Origin: Epiperipatus broadwayi
Lineage: Eukaryota; Onychophora; Udeonychophora; Euonychophora; Peripatidae
Assembly (NCBI GenBank): GCA_028023455.1
Contig: JAQFVV010000012.1
Span: 4,678,023 to 4,742,022, forward strand
Length of the DNA stretch: 64,000 nt
Direction: 5' to 3'
Position 1 is the stretch's first letter, and every line of letters begins with the position of its first letter. The position numbers were made by a program, and so were the translations under genes. Positions 12,165 through 23,379 of this stretch are shown piece after piece. The notes under the pieces were generated by a model. That model was not told where the DNA came from and ran no database searches. It saw only the letters and a list, made by a program, of their open reading frames with translations.

Positions 12165-12651
12165 TAATAGTTGTTTCTTTTTTTGTGTGTTTTTTTATTT
12201 TGATTATTTTGGGCTTGAATTAAAGCTTAGTTAATAATTTTATTGTTTTAACCATTAGCTATTAAAACACTTTATATGATTTCTTTCTTCTTTGATTTAT
12301 ATTCTTTTATTCTTCTCTTTTACTTTTTTTGCATATCTTCATATATATATTTCTCATAATACTTCTTTCATATACACTTCAATTCAAAACAATTTTTTTA
12401 AAAAAATTTTTTTATATGTGTATATTTTGATATACATGTGTGTATTATATATATATAAAGTGATGTTTATGTATTATATTGTAAAAATATTGTAGCTCTG
12501 ATGAAGACTGCTGGACAGTTGAAACTGTAAGGAAAATAACGAAGTTTTTTAAGAAAATTAGTTTTGCATTGAAGTGTATATGAAAGAAGTATTATAAGAA
12601 ATATATATATATTCTTTGATTTATCTGATAGGATAATTGCTCTAGTGAAAA
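12165..12651 (+). repeat. Fragment related to the region upstream of the gypsy-like gag, split by an insertion
   Basis: 12165-12260 matches the minus strand of about 19220-19130 (ctaatagttatttttt..., ttttgattat, gcttgaattaa, aataattttattatt). The match resumes at 12620-12651 with atttatctga and aattgctctagtgaaaa, which align to minus 19095-19065. The two matching blocks are separated by the foldback insertion 12301-12611. This ties the segment to the retroelement at 15.4-19.2 kb. Confidence 0.55.
12301..12611 (+). mobile_element. Small foldback insertion with hammerhead-like motif and 13-bp TSD
   Basis: Inverted arms of about 55 bp (near 12333-12386 and 12558-12600; one contains catatacacttcaatt, the other aattgaagtgtatatg with a mismatch) enclose a loop holding CTGATGA (12498-12504), a short hairpin (ACTG...CAGT) and GAAA. 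The direct repeat ttctttgatttat flanks the insert exactly (12288-12300, 12612-12624). The ribozyme resemblance is partial: stem I does not pair and one extra A follows CTGATGA. Confidence 0.6.
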
Positions 12652-12689
12652 GAGTTTTGGCTACAGAAAAAATCCGAGTTGAATGATGA

Positions 12690-13150
12690 TGTTATGAAAG
12701 TAAATGGTATGTGTAAGTCGGGAAGTTTTTATTCAGAGTCTATCACAACTGTAAATTGAATATGAATATGGATATTATTTAAATGTGAGAAAAAAGCACT
12801 TAATTAATTTTTACCATGTTGTCATATGATGAATGGATCATCTATATATTGTACCAGTCAAAATCTTGAATGTTTGTTCAACAAGACCTAGAATCCAACC
12901 AAATGTATATCCATCTAGTATGTGCAAGATACATAAGTCAGGAACAATACCAAATATCAACCTATTTATCTGTGCTCCATTGTCTATGACTACATGTACA
13001 ATGTTTTTGATGATACTAACAAGCTTTTCATTAATCCAGGCCCAGCAATGAAAATATTGAGAGCAAGAGACTTGAAACAATATACATATTTAATGGAGTA
13101 ATTAATAACTTATATAAACTATAGCCATTCAAGAACAGAAGAGACTGTTG
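12690..13150 (-). pseudogene. Merlin-like (IS1595/ISXO2-type) transposase fragment
   Basis: The minus-strand frame at 13080-12838 reads VVIDNGAQINRLIFGI and then DGYTFGWILGLVEQ. Merlin and ISXO2 transposases have V-E-ID-E-(x)n-(R)KY-x-RG at the first catalytic Asp and WVFG-x-VE soon after, and the order and spacing agree. Downstream, in another frame, FTVVIDSE resembles the block around the second Asp (GTT-x-SD). Upstream codons are interrupted by stops. No terminal inverted repeats were located. The match rests on short motifs and is tentative. Confidence 0.42.
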
Positions 13151-13536
13151 TTTAACATTGATTAATGATCCAAGCTGTAATAATATTCAAGGTAACATTA
13201 ACAAAGGGTTTGAATTTAAACATCTGATTCAAATATAGAATTATATGTCTCATAATTTAGTAAATAATAGAGATTCTAATAATAAATGATAAACACATGA
13301 ATACAGATAAATGATCTAGAGTAAATTTATTAAGTGATTATTTTGAGAGTGATAATGAGGAATGGGATTGGTCCATTCCGAGGATCCCAAAGTATATGGC
13401 AAAGCAAAAAAAAAAAAAAATAAACGATGACAACTATACACTTATAATGCCTAAGCATAAATAAATCAGTCATTAACAACCATAATACATTAATTAATAC
13501 CTGATTAAAGCAATCTGCTCTCCAGTGTAATTGTGC

Positions 13537-13560
13537 TCAACATCTCCCCCCCCCTCGAGC
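13537..13560 (-). promoter_or_regulatory. Possible polypurine tract and 3' LTR start of the gypsy-like element
   Basis: The minus strand reads cgaggggggggagaTGTTGA: a purine run followed directly by TG, the usual junction between a polypurine tract and an LTR. It lies downstream of the integrase on the same strand. No matching second LTR was found near 18.6-19.3 kb, so the LTR call is unproven. Confidence 0.35.
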
Positions 13561-15470
13561 AATTAACTAATAATGATCAAAATTATATGGGCAAGATTTT
13601 AAAACTAAAATGGAATAAATGGTTTTCTTCCACACATTCCAAAGTGTCTTTGTACACGTTATAACTTATAATATAATTTCAATTAAATATTGCACTCACT
13701 TCTGGTGAGATTTAACTACTGGACAGGTAAAACAACTTTATAAAGAGATGAGGTTTAAGAGTAAAATTATTAGAAACAATCAAACAATTTGTATAAAACT
13801 AGGCGGGCTGAACCATTAATTTTAAAGAAAGTTATGTATCCCTTGTGTAATAGGAAAAAAACTATTAGCAATCAGATTTAAATTTATTGGCTGAATTTGA
13901 TAGGAACTTACAAATCAAAATAACAAATTAAAGAAACAAAATTCAATCTAAATTGCAGCACCAAATTTAAGAAGAAATTATATAGCTTTAGAGTAAGTTG
14001 TATAGACATTTAACACACACATATATATAACAGTTTTGAAAATTAAATAACAGACATAAAAGGTTTACAATGTAATTTGGAAATAGAAGCAAACGAATTT
14101 AGTAAAATTCATCAGCTGGCAGCAGTTTAGGTATTTTACCTTGGGATTGAAGACACGTAAATAGAGTTGGGTTGGAAACAGGCATTTGAAAAGCGGCAGA
14201 TCTTTATTCGGGAAATCATTTCTTGGAACAGTTCACATTTTCGGAGTAGATGTTTCAGGCTCTGGCATCGCAGGTGAGATGAGGTCCTCAGAGGTCTGAG
14301 GGGAAGCAAACGATCTTCTTCTTATCCCGACATGATTTACAATACAACGTAAACTAGTGTGAAGTATCATAATTCTGATCTCCAAATAGAAAAAGATTCT
14401 AATCTATTTGATAGCCAAAAATTTAGCTATTCATAGACAAGGAAAATCTTTAAAGAATGTTGCCTTGAGGCAAGATTTTTTTTTTTTTTTTTAGTTTCAC
14501 ATATATCTGGGGACAGATATAATCTTTTGTTTCCATAATTTTGTTCAGATTTGAATCTGATAAAATTCCTGCTGGCCATTGTTTCAAACTTTCATGACTG
14601 AGATCCGAAGTTGATCTACATTGTTTTAACTCTTAATGTCTATTTATTCTATACAAAATTATTAGGAATAAAATTACAAAATATTATATATGTTTACCAA
14701 ATATTATAAATTAAATCATAACTATATGTATAAGTGGCTAGTAAAATTGTTAAAATACAAAATGTAAGATAAAATGTTGGATAAATATTGTGCATAAATT
14801 ATTAGTAAATTGCTATGAAATATTACAAAATATTATAATTTAGACAAATTATAAATTAGACACATATTATAAATTGATGTCTTATATAAATTATTGATAG
14901 ATTTATCAAAATATACAAAATATAAAATTCCCAAAATATTTTAAATTATACAAATATTGATTTTTATACACGTATGTGAGTTGAATGGGTATACGAAACT
15001 AAATGTTCTTAATAATTTATCAAAATAAGCATTTATTTAATTTATCACTCAGTTAAATTTTAGTAGAGATCCATTTAGAGTTGTGTACCCATACATCTAT
15101 ATGACTGCCTAATGCTTGAGGCAAGTGCCCATTACTAATAATTTGAGTGCAAACCCATTCTAGTGCTTATATAGTAGGCACTAGGTGAAGCCAAATATGT
15201 AGAACATATTTCTAGCTTCAATATATAAGAAAAATAAGAGGTTTCAAATTGTGCTTATTCTAAAGCATGAATTTCTATATTTCCCATAAATAAATTAGTT
15301 ATTACTCCTGAGATAGGTGAACCCATTAGGATACCAAAAGTTTATTTGTAATATTGTCCATTGTATACAAATATGCATTTGAAAGATAATGTTTAGCTAA
15401 AGTAATAATATGGTCTGGAAAACTGCAGCATTAAGAAATTACATCTAAACCTTACATCAATTGGAACATT
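13561..15470. other. Region between integrase relic and polypurine tract; no frame recognised
   Basis: If the gypsy-like assignment is right, this is the 3' part of that element or later insertions. A G+C-richer patch lies at 14130-14345 (aaaagcggcagatc, ctctggcatcgcagg) with no readable frame. A T-run lies at 14477-14493. Tandem-like attataaatta blocks occur at 14820-14900. Confidence 0.4.
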
Positions 15471-15479
15471 TGTAAACAG

Positions 15480-16330
15480 AGGTAATCAAAGCTGATGAGA
15501 ACGTCATTTTTACCAAATTTTTAATTTTTTTTTAAAGAAAAATAAAATGTATAGAGTTCAAATGGGTTTGACTGAGGGTTCCTAATAGTGCTAACACATG
15601 ATTAATATTCTGTTTTTTAATTTGCTTATTCCATTCTGCTGACTCAAAGAATGTATCACAGTCAGAAATAATAACCTTAAGTTTACCTATTTAAAAATGC
15701 TGGGATTCAAGTACTTGATGGTATATTCTGGAAGTAGTTTGAGGCACAGAATAAGCAACAACAAATTTTGAAAATTATTCATACCCTACAACTACACATC
15801 TCATTCTTCTAAATAAGGGCAATGGAACATTAAAAGTAAATTGCCATAATCTCTCTTGTTTTTATAAGAATAATAGAATGTAATGCAGTAATTCAAGGCT
15901 CACTTTAACCTCTGATCTAAGTAAAAATTATCTACATTTCTAAAAATCACCTATTATAATTAGGGCTAATGATGTAATAAATTCATATAACTCTTATTAA
16001 TGGGTTTGGCTAACTGACAATCTCATGATTATTCAACATTAAAATAATATTTTCATGCATTTGTGGGCAATAGAATCACAACCTGAATTGATTTATCTGT
16101 TTTCTGAGTGCCATGGTACTCATGCTGACAGAGTATGTACCTTATAAGTGAATTTATCATAAGTATTGCAACCATTATTCTCCAATCATCCTTTCTATTT
16201 TTCGCATGATATTTTAATACTGATTCATCTAATTTATATAAGGATCTATTTAATAAATCATCATTTTCAAAACTTACTAACTTAGCCTGTCTCACTAAGG
16301 ATTCTATGATTGGCATTAACTTCACATTCC
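15480..16330 (-). pseudogene. Gypsy-like integrase relic
   Basis: On the minus strand the frame 16325-16053 contains FENDDLLNRSLYK and later HEYHGTQKTDKSIQ, matching the H-x3-HxG-x-x-KT part of the integrase zinc-binding domain; the paired cysteines are lost. Further on, near 15668, comes SDCDTFFESAEWNK, resembling the SD-x-G-x-F...W block around the second catalytic Asp. After a frameshift near 15590 comes RNPQSNPFE, the block carrying the catalytic Glu. Stops are frequent. RNase H lies upstream on the same strand, the normal Ty3/gypsy order. Confidence 0.8.
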
Positions 16331-16439
16331 GTCACTGTTTCAATTGAAGATGCTTCAAATCATTCTCTAGCAAGTCATCAATAGCTAATCAAATATAAGT
16401 AATAAAAATATTTTCAGCCTTGGAGTGCTGTTGACTTGG

Positions 16440-16980
16440 ATGGACTGGATTGTGACTAATAATGTCAGTCACCATATTCTCAGATTTTTTACAATACTAT
16501 ACAATAGTTTGAATTCCTGTAAAAAGAGACTCCAATAAACCAACCAGCTATTAGTTAAATAACAGTGGTTCAGTAATTCAAGGCTCTTGTGATCAGTTAT
16601 CACTTTAACCTCTGATTCAAGTAAAATATAATTAGGGGTTTCTTTTCTGTGACAGTATAATTAATCTCAGGATGTTTTAACAATCATGTAATAAAATAGA
16701 AAACTGCATGTCGGCCATCTTTCTTAATTTGGGATAGTCTAATTCCTAATTTGAATCCCCTACTTTCTGCTTGAATAAAGAAACATTTTAAAAATCAGTA
16801 AATGAAAGCATCTTTTGCCCTAGAAAGCCAATTTTATTTTTTTGGAATGCTTCTGTATGCTCTGGAGTTCATTTTTAAGGTACATCATTTCATAACAACC
16901 ACAACAGTAGTCTCATATCATCTTCAAATTTCTTTTAAAATTTATTATAAAAAGTACAACTTTGTTTCCTTGTCCTAGGC
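16440..16980 (-). pseudogene. Gypsy-like RNase H relic
   Basis: The minus strand in broken frames reads GIRLSQIKKDGRHAV, EINYTVTEKK and ITDHKSLELL, matching the G-x-VLSQ...DG, NY-x-x-TEKE and TDHK-x-L blocks of retroelement RNase H. Downstream come LFLQEFKLLYSIVKN and NLRIW*LTLLVTIQ, which recall the WL-x-x-LQEF...I-x-Y-x-x-G-x-x-N-x-x-AD-x-LSR linker before integrase. The tether between RT and RNase H is also recognisable. The copy is inactive. Confidence 0.85.
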
Positions 16981-17610
16981 ATAGGAATTTCTAGGATAGC
17001 ACAAATTTTATCGGGATGAGTTTTGATACTCTTACTCACAATAACATGACCAAGGAAAACAACTTGAAGTGTAGCTATTTAATTTATTTTAATTTCTTTG
17101 TTCTGACATTCAGTAAAAAAGAAATTTCTAATTGCTGTTCATATAAAGTAGATGAGGCTAACAACACACCACCCACATATATACTTACAGTCTGTTTTAC
17201 CTGATATTAAGACATCTTAATAAATTAACACCAGTAATTATTAGAGCAAATGGCATCCCATTGGACTGATATGAGTAACCTTTATATCTGAATGCAGCAT
17301 ATTGGTGATCTTCAGTGTAAAGTCTAATCTTGCAGTAGCTTGAAGTTAAATCAAAGGTAGAGAAAATATTTTTTCCTTTGAATCTCATCAAAAATTCATG
17401 AATAGGGGATGAAATGTTATGATCTGATATTATAATTACATTGTCACAGATCTAAGCACTACCTTAATGACTGATCTTTTTTATGACAAAAAGGGAATTA
17501 CAATATGGAGAAGAGCACTCAGATGTAATACCCCAATCTACTATTTGCTTAATTTGTTTAGCCATCTCTTATTCAAACATAATATAAATCTTTATCAAAA
17601 TGTAAGAGAA
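16981..17610 (-). pseudogene. Gypsy-like reverse transcriptase relic
   Basis: From 17590 downwards the minus strand gives EMAKQIKQIVDWGIT with SECSSPYCNSLFVIKK, the entry to the RT domain. The frame 17391-17197 then has FSTFDLTSSYCKIRL, YAAFRYKGYSYQSNGMPFAL, matching the FS-x-D-x-x-S-x-Y-x-QI...F-x-YKG-x-YQF-x-xMPFGL core. Soon after comes YVGGVLLASS, a degenerate YVDDVL-x-AS catalytic box in which both Asp are Gly, so the enzyme cannot work. A sequence recalling HFLK...FLGHI...G-x-x-IDP follows. Assigned to Ty3/gypsy by sequence and by RT-RNase H-integrase order. Confidence 0.88.
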
Positions 17611-18059
17611 GTTAAACATTGGATAAATGGGTGTGAGCAATAACAAATTAATTTTTTTTGTGTTAACATAAATTGACTCTCTAGAATTATTTTCCAATAT
17701 ACTTGATTGATTTTACTGATTCTTTATTCTACCAAGCCTTTGTATCACATTTTAAATGGCTGTGAGCTATAAAAAAAATTGCCCTCATCTACTATCAAGT
17801 TAAGACTTTAAAATACCTTACTGAAGTATTCAAGTGCTTTATGGATCATTCCCCGACCAAGCCTTTAAATATTCTTATTTTTAAGAATTAATGTAAGCAC
17901 TTGTGAACTTCAATATTAGGGTTTGAAGATTTATTCTCCATTAATTTCTCTACATCTAGCCTTTCTGTATTTCTTTAAATAGTGGGCATTTCTGCATGGC
18001 TTCTATTTTCTCTAAGCAAATTACAGCTGCTTTAACCTTCTTGTTTTCTGTGCAGTAAT

Positions 18060-18560
18060 CTTTTACTATTTTCTCATTTTTTTCATTTTTTATCTTTCAC
18101 ATTTGTTTTTAAATAATTCATCCTTGTTATTAGTTCATCTACACTTTCTTTGATATTTGTTATATTTTTTCTATTACTCTCTCCTACTTGAAATTCTATT
18201 TTCTCTATCCTTTGATCTTGTTCATCCTGTTTCTTTTTCAATCCACTTAAATCCATGCTCCAACCTTTACACATAGATTCAATCATATTTTGATTCTCTA
18301 TTTTTATATCTTCTCTCCATTTAACTTCTATATCATAACCTGTTGGTTTCCTTCTTTTATTTCATACATCAATTCTTTTAATTCTAATATACATTTTTGC
18401 TAGCTTTCTTGCATGCCTTGGAATTTTAAATCCATTTTATTTTGGTTATCCTGCATATATTGTAATTTCAAACCCATTTTCTTTTAGATTTTTTGTATAT
18501 CTTGTCTTATTTTATGTAGGCTTTCCTGGATATCTTGTCTCCTTTTCTGTTGGCACCCAA
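18060..18560 (-). pseudogene. Gag-like coiled-coil remnant upstream of RT
   Basis: The minus-strand frame 18286-18083 (67 codons) is highly charged: LKKKQDEQDQRIEKIEFQ, then NITNIKESVDELITRM, typical of the coiled coil seen in gag-like proteins of some invertebrate LTR elements. Between 18540 and 18400 there are repeated short blocks (QDIQESL-like: ggatatcttgtct, gtatatcttgtct) suggesting an internal repeat of about 63 bp. It lies upstream of RT on the same strand, where gag belongs. Function is inferred from position and composition only. Confidence 0.45.
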
Positions 18561-19268
18561 AATCAAATGATATATAGCATTTGCAAATCTACTACCAGTG
18601 ATGGTAATTTCTAAAGATTGGCCTTCTCTATGTTCAGTTTCTGTGTTAGTCGTTCCACCTCTTGCATAAAACATTTCTCAATATTTAAATATGTTTCCAT
18701 TTTTTTAAATTTTAACATTATAATCATTGAAATATCTGTTTTTTATTATTGTTTAAATTTTCTACAGAATGTTTTATCTATTTACTTTTTATTCTATTAC
18801 ACAAAACTAGAATACAGAACTATATTTTATTTAAACTTATCACAAAAAATAGCACACTAGTTAATACCTTTATTATGCAGTATCTTCCAATTTAGTGTTT
18901 TAGTCATTATCACTGCCTGATTTAATAACCTGTTGATAATATATTCTTTTGTTTACCTATTCTATCCTATCTTCTACTCTCTTGATATCTAACAATATTT
19001 TGCTTATTTTATTTACAAGTGCTAATATCTCTCATTCCATTAAATAAATCTTTTTAACTTTTTCACTAGAGCAATTAACGTTTCAGATAAATTATGCCTG
19101 AAAAAAAAAAAAAAAATCATACAAAAATTGTTGGTTGTAATAATAAAATTATTCACCTAGTCTTAATTCAAGCATGAAATAATCAAAATAAAAAACAAAA
19201 AAAATAACTATTAGAATGTGTGTTGCTTATATACAAATAACAACAGATAGTATTAGAAGTATATTAAG
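18561..19268. other. 5' region of the gypsy-like element, no LTR recognised
   Basis: The minus strand holds a long T-run followed by CAG (19100-19117) and the aattgctctagtgaaaa block shared with 12.6 kb. A 5' LTR should lie here if the element were complete, but no repeat of the sequence next to 13540 was found. Short open frames in the region are AT-driven. Confidence 0.4.
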
Positions 19269-19289
19269 ATGCTACTATACAAAAGCAAC

Positions 19290-19560
19290 ATATACTACTT
19301 AACAAAAAATGACATCATAACGAAGCCTACAGATTTAATCCTTCTTAAAGCTCATAAAGTTCATGAAATTTTATATGCCACTTGTAAAGCTTCTTACATA
19401 TGTATGAGCAATTGTCACATCTGTACTAGAAGAGATGAAAATGCTAATGCAGTTAAACAATTCTCACACTGTGCAATGGATTTGGTCACAATATTGATAT
19501 CCATCTGGGATTCTCTTTAACAACATTAGATCAGAGAAACCATTGTGCTACTAAAAAGAT
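19290..19560 (+). pseudogene. Second Penelope-like GIY-YIG endonuclease fragment
   Basis: Plus-strand translation gives ATCKASYICMSNCHICTRRD, then ENANAVKQFSHCAMD. After a frameshift near 19480 it gives GHNIDIHLG and QRNHCATKK. It is colinear with the copy at 8225-8530 (YKASYVGM, NAVKQHS, HAMDSGHN). The 3' flanks of the two copies also share short blocks (attgctataaatcagtgttta; actacaaacatcttt-like), so both derive from one element family with a common 3' tail. Confidence 0.68.
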
Positions 19561-19710
19561 GAATAACAACATATTACTCTAAAAATGTTCTGATATTTAT
19601 TTTTGTAATTTAATTTTTCCTGTTTATTCTATTTGTGGAACTTTAACATTGCTATAAATCAGTGTTTATAACCCCTCTACAATCATCTTTCAAATAGTTT
19701 AATTATCATC

Positions 19711-19750
19711 CAGTTGATGGTTTGTGTAATCAAGCAGAAACATTTGTATA
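19711..19750 (+). ncRNA. Degenerate hammerhead-like motif downstream of the PLE fragment
   Basis: TTGATG is followed by a five-pair hairpin (GTTTG, loop TGTAAT, CAAGC), then A-GAAA and a three-pair stem III (ACA, loop TT, TGT) ending in A. Stem III size and the A at the cleavage position match the clear ribozymes at 39-40 kb. C3 is changed, A9 is displaced and stem I does not pair well, so it is inactive if related. It lies about 150 bp past the GIY-YIG relic. Confidence 0.35.
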
Positions 19751-20699
19751 TTAATTATAAAAATTACACATGGATGAATCAAAAAGTATATCATTTATAT
19801 ATATAACTGGTGAAATTTATATATACACATATATATATGGGATGGAGTATTTTGAGGTGAAGGTGGGATGATGGGAAACATCATCTATCCCAAATTAACA
19901 AAATATTTCAAATAAAATTATTTAATATAAATTTATTTTAAAATACTTAAGTATAAAATATCAAAGTAGTGTTTAAAATCAAAAAAAATATATAAGTAAT
20001 GTTATACATCATAAGAGCATGAGAGATCATGAGAACTCTCTGAGAGGTCAACCCTATTGACCCCTTAGAGTCACAATAAGTATAATTAAATAATATTCAC
20101 CATCATTATAAATTAGTATAACCACCACTCATCATTAATAATCAATAATAAAATAAATCAACAGTAAATCTTATGACTGCATTTGAAATGGGTCTACTGC
20201 AAACCAGGCCAACTATTTAGCCTTTATCAGCTTGGGGAAATTATTTAACCATTAATTTGGATGTACCAACCTAAGTGCCAATTCATAAAAACAATAATAC
20301 TGGAATATTAAAACATTCTAATCATCATCAATGCTCTGGCCACTTAGTACCATTAATGCACTGGCCATTATAAACTTTAATTTCAAATAGATACTGAACT
20401 AAAAATGTAGTGCTTGGGCTTTAAAGAATAGTCTCTTTGTGTAAATCAGGATGATGATGATGATTGATGGTAATATCATCATCATCACTGGATACCCATA
20501 AACACAAATATATTCCTTGTAAATATCAGACCATTAAACATGAATCTAACTCAGAGAACATAATTTCTATAAGTGTTACTGTGATCAAGAGATGATGCAA
20601 TATGTAATACTCAAAACTATTTAGAATCAAGTCACTGGAATAATTTTAACAATGATACATAAGTTTATTGATAACAATAAAAAATGATATTAAAATCTT

Positions 20700-21260
20700 T
20701 AGAATATGGCTATACACATATACATTAACTCTTTTAGTTTTGATTAATATACAATTAAAAATTATCACATTGTGATTTACATGATTAATATACAAAATTT
20801 AAGTTATTATAGTGTGATTTATCTACATGTTTCAATATGATTACATATATATCTACACACAGACATATGGTGTACTATAAATGAACATACTTCAATTGTC
20901 ATTTAATAATAAAAAATGATTAAATTTTAAGTGTTTTTTGACATGCATTTATATATATACACATAGACATGTGGTATAATAATTTCTGAATGTACTTGAA
21001 ATGCCATTTAATAAAAAAATGATTAAATTTTACATGTGTCTATATGATACACATTGATATATATATATATGCAAACAAGTACATGGCATAATTTCTGAAC
21101 ATATTTCAATTGTTATAAAAATAATACAATAAATGATTCATATTTCCCTATACTAGGTTTATATAAAACCCATAAATATTGGTGCACAGACAGACAGTCT
21201 AACAATTTATTCACATGTTTGAATTGTTATTTAATAATAAAGGCATCCATTTTCCTTTTT
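20700..21260 (+). repeat. Diverged tandem repeat, period about 105-110 bp
   Basis: Recurring blocks acatagacatgtggtat, ttctgaatgtacttgaa, catttaataa and gattaaattttacatgt appear near 20856, 20961, 21071 and 21182, giving four or more units. Units are AT-rich, contain TA tracts and have no coding potential. Confidence 0.65.
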
Positions 21261-21439
21261 ATAGTACATAATTGATAAGATTTAATATATATGTATATGC
21301 ATTTAGCAATTTATGCACCCACTCTCATTTACATCACAGTATTTTTGATTTGAAAAACTAATAGTTATTAAAAATATCCTTTTCCTAATTAGTTCCTTGT
21401 TGAATATACATAAAATTCACTCATATGTGTATGTATATA

Positions 21440-21655
21440 TATATAAGTAATATGAATTAGATATTAATTTCTTTCATAAAAAGTTTTCTTTTTCTTTGTT
21501 TTTTGACAGATTACTCTAAAAAGATTTATTTTTATTTATTTATTTTTTAAAAAAATAGTATAGTCAATGAATTCAATCATTTCATTCATGCAAAATGTTG
21601 CTTATTAACTTTTAAAATATATAGATTTTTAAATGTCATTTTCATTTAATAAAAT
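21440..21655. repeat. Left part of an AT-rich tandem block split by a transposon
   Basis: The blocks acttttaaaatatatagattttta and aatgtcattttcattt recur at 23100-23150 and 23220-23270 on the other side of the TA-flanked element at 21658-23047. The transposon therefore inserted into a pre-existing repeat of about 120 bp. Confidence 0.5.
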
Positions 21656-21657
21656 TA

Positions 21658-23047
21658 CACCTTTACCCTGCTTAGCAATGGCAATTGGTCCTCCAAAACT
21701 CATCATTAAGCAAGAATATCATATACAGAATACATATTTATAATGGGGGTCTATGGTAAAAAAATTGGTCAGTTCCGGTCAACGTAAAATATCCACATTG
21801 GTTTCCAAGCTCAAAGATTTTCTTGATTTTTTCATGGCAATGATGACTAAATACAGTATCTAAAAAGAAAAGTTTTTTATCACTAGGGAAAAAATGCATA
21901 TTTTCACTGTTTAAAAAATACAGTACAGCAAAAACAAAGAGAAAGTGAAACTAAATTTGAATTTAAGAATTTTTATATTCTTCCGCAGAAGTTTTTCATC
22001 ATAATGAAAAAATCTATACTGAAGTGCATTTTTTTAAAATTGGTATTACAGTACATATTACTATACATTTATGTTTATTACTTAAGTGAAATTATTCAAA
22101 TTAAAAAACAATGTTTAATTATAAATTATTTAATTGAACATAAAGACTTATTACTGTACTCCAGAGTAACAAAAGGCTTAATGCGAATCGTAAATCAGTC
22201 AACTTTAGAAAAAAAAATCAACTTATTTTAAAGTAACATTTATTAAGTAATATTTAAAAGAAAAAAAATTGAATTGTTCTAATTTTCTAAAACATATGCT
22301 AAGTTTATTTTTCTTACTGTATATTTTTAGTAATGTAATAGTGCCCCTCCCCCCTGTTCTTGTAGAAAGATTAGTTTTAAAAGAATTTTATTTAGACTTA
22401 CTTTAAATGCAATCTGGTTTTTTTAAACTTTTTTTTAATGTTTTTCTTTTGATTTGAAACCACTTGGGTGTATGTAATCAAGGAACACAATTTAATATTA
22501 GTATTTAGTGTTTTCCTAAAAGTTTGTGATGATGGTATTTTAGTTGTACTGTTTTATCATCTAATATAAGTGTTGAATGTCTAGACAAATTAAACCTTAT
22601 TTAAATAATCCAAGTACGATACATTATATTTATATAAAGTTTAATTTTTTTAAAGACATTCAACACTTATATGTATATAGTATTATAGATTCAGTAATTA
22701 TATATATTTATAGTTTATAAATTCTATATTCAAAATACTGAATGCAGCACTAACATTGTTTTATGAATAAAATATTGTATGTGCTATAGAATTACAGCAA
22801 AGTCATTACTTGTTTACATATTACAGTAATATACTTTTGCTTTTGGGTAAAATGAATTTAAAATACCTATTCTCTGATGTCATCAGTGATGCAAAACTCA
22901 AGATGACTGCCAAAAAAAATTAAAAAAAATTTTTTTTCCCGATCGTTATAGTGAATAATCGATTGTAAATCGAAGTAGTGGATACAAATTGATGATTACT
23001 ATTGTGAAATATCACTAAGTAGCCAATCACTAAGCAGGGTAAAGGTG
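21658..23047. mobile_element. TA-flanked DNA transposon, non-autonomous (Tc1/mariner superfamily, possibly pogo/Tigger-like)
   Basis: Perfect 18-bp terminal inverted repeats, cacctttaccctgcttag (21658-21675) and its complement (23030-23047), are each flanked by TA (21656-21657, 23048-23049), the duplication typical of Tc1/mariner elements. The ends contain further short repeats (ccaatcactaag). The 1.39-kb interior has no transposase motif; the 75-codon frame at 22004-22231 is composition-driven. A palindromic MITE (22508-22690) is nested inside. Confidence 0.75.
22508..22690. mobile_element. Palindromic MITE, copy 1 of 4
   Basis: A hairpin with arms tcatctaatataagtgttgaatgtc and gacattcaacacttatatg and the outer block gtttgtgatgatggtattttag. 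The same hairpin occurs at 34195-34435, 41405-41640 and, as one half, at 51826-51970. Here it is nested in the TA-flanked transposon. Confidence 0.7.
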
Positions 23048-23084
23048 TATTTAAAATATCAGTCTTGATATATATATATATTAC

Positions 23085-23280
23085 TATCACAGGTCTCTCT
23101 TAACATTTTTAAATTTAAAATATAGATTTTAAAATGTCTTTTTTCTTCTTTTTAAAAAATAGGATGATCACTGAATCAAATCTTACTCTTAGATTTTTAA
23201 TCCAAGCAAAATTATTCATTAGTTTTTCTTTTATTTAAAAATATAGATATTTTAAAATGTCATTCATGTTATATATATAT
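23085..23280. repeat. Right part of the AT-rich tandem block
   Basis: Two units contain aaaatatagattttaaaatgtc and aaaatatagatattttaaaatgtc about 120 bp apart, matching the unit left of the transposon at 21600-21650. A TA tract follows. Confidence 0.5.
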
Positions 23281-23379
23281 ATATTTGCTGCTACTCACCA
23301 TTGTATATATGTTTATCTGTGCTTCTCTGATTATAGCTGAAACAGCATACATATAAATTAATCCTTTAAAAAGTTGTGA

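Noticed and set aside
15490-15520. CTGATGA at 15493 near the integrase relic
   Set aside because: No GAAA at the right distance and no stem II; it is explained by decayed coding sequence.
20440-20495. Short hairpin gatgatgatgatt...aatatcatcatcatc
   Set aside because: A trinucleotide-repeat palindrome of about 20 bp; too simple to call an element.
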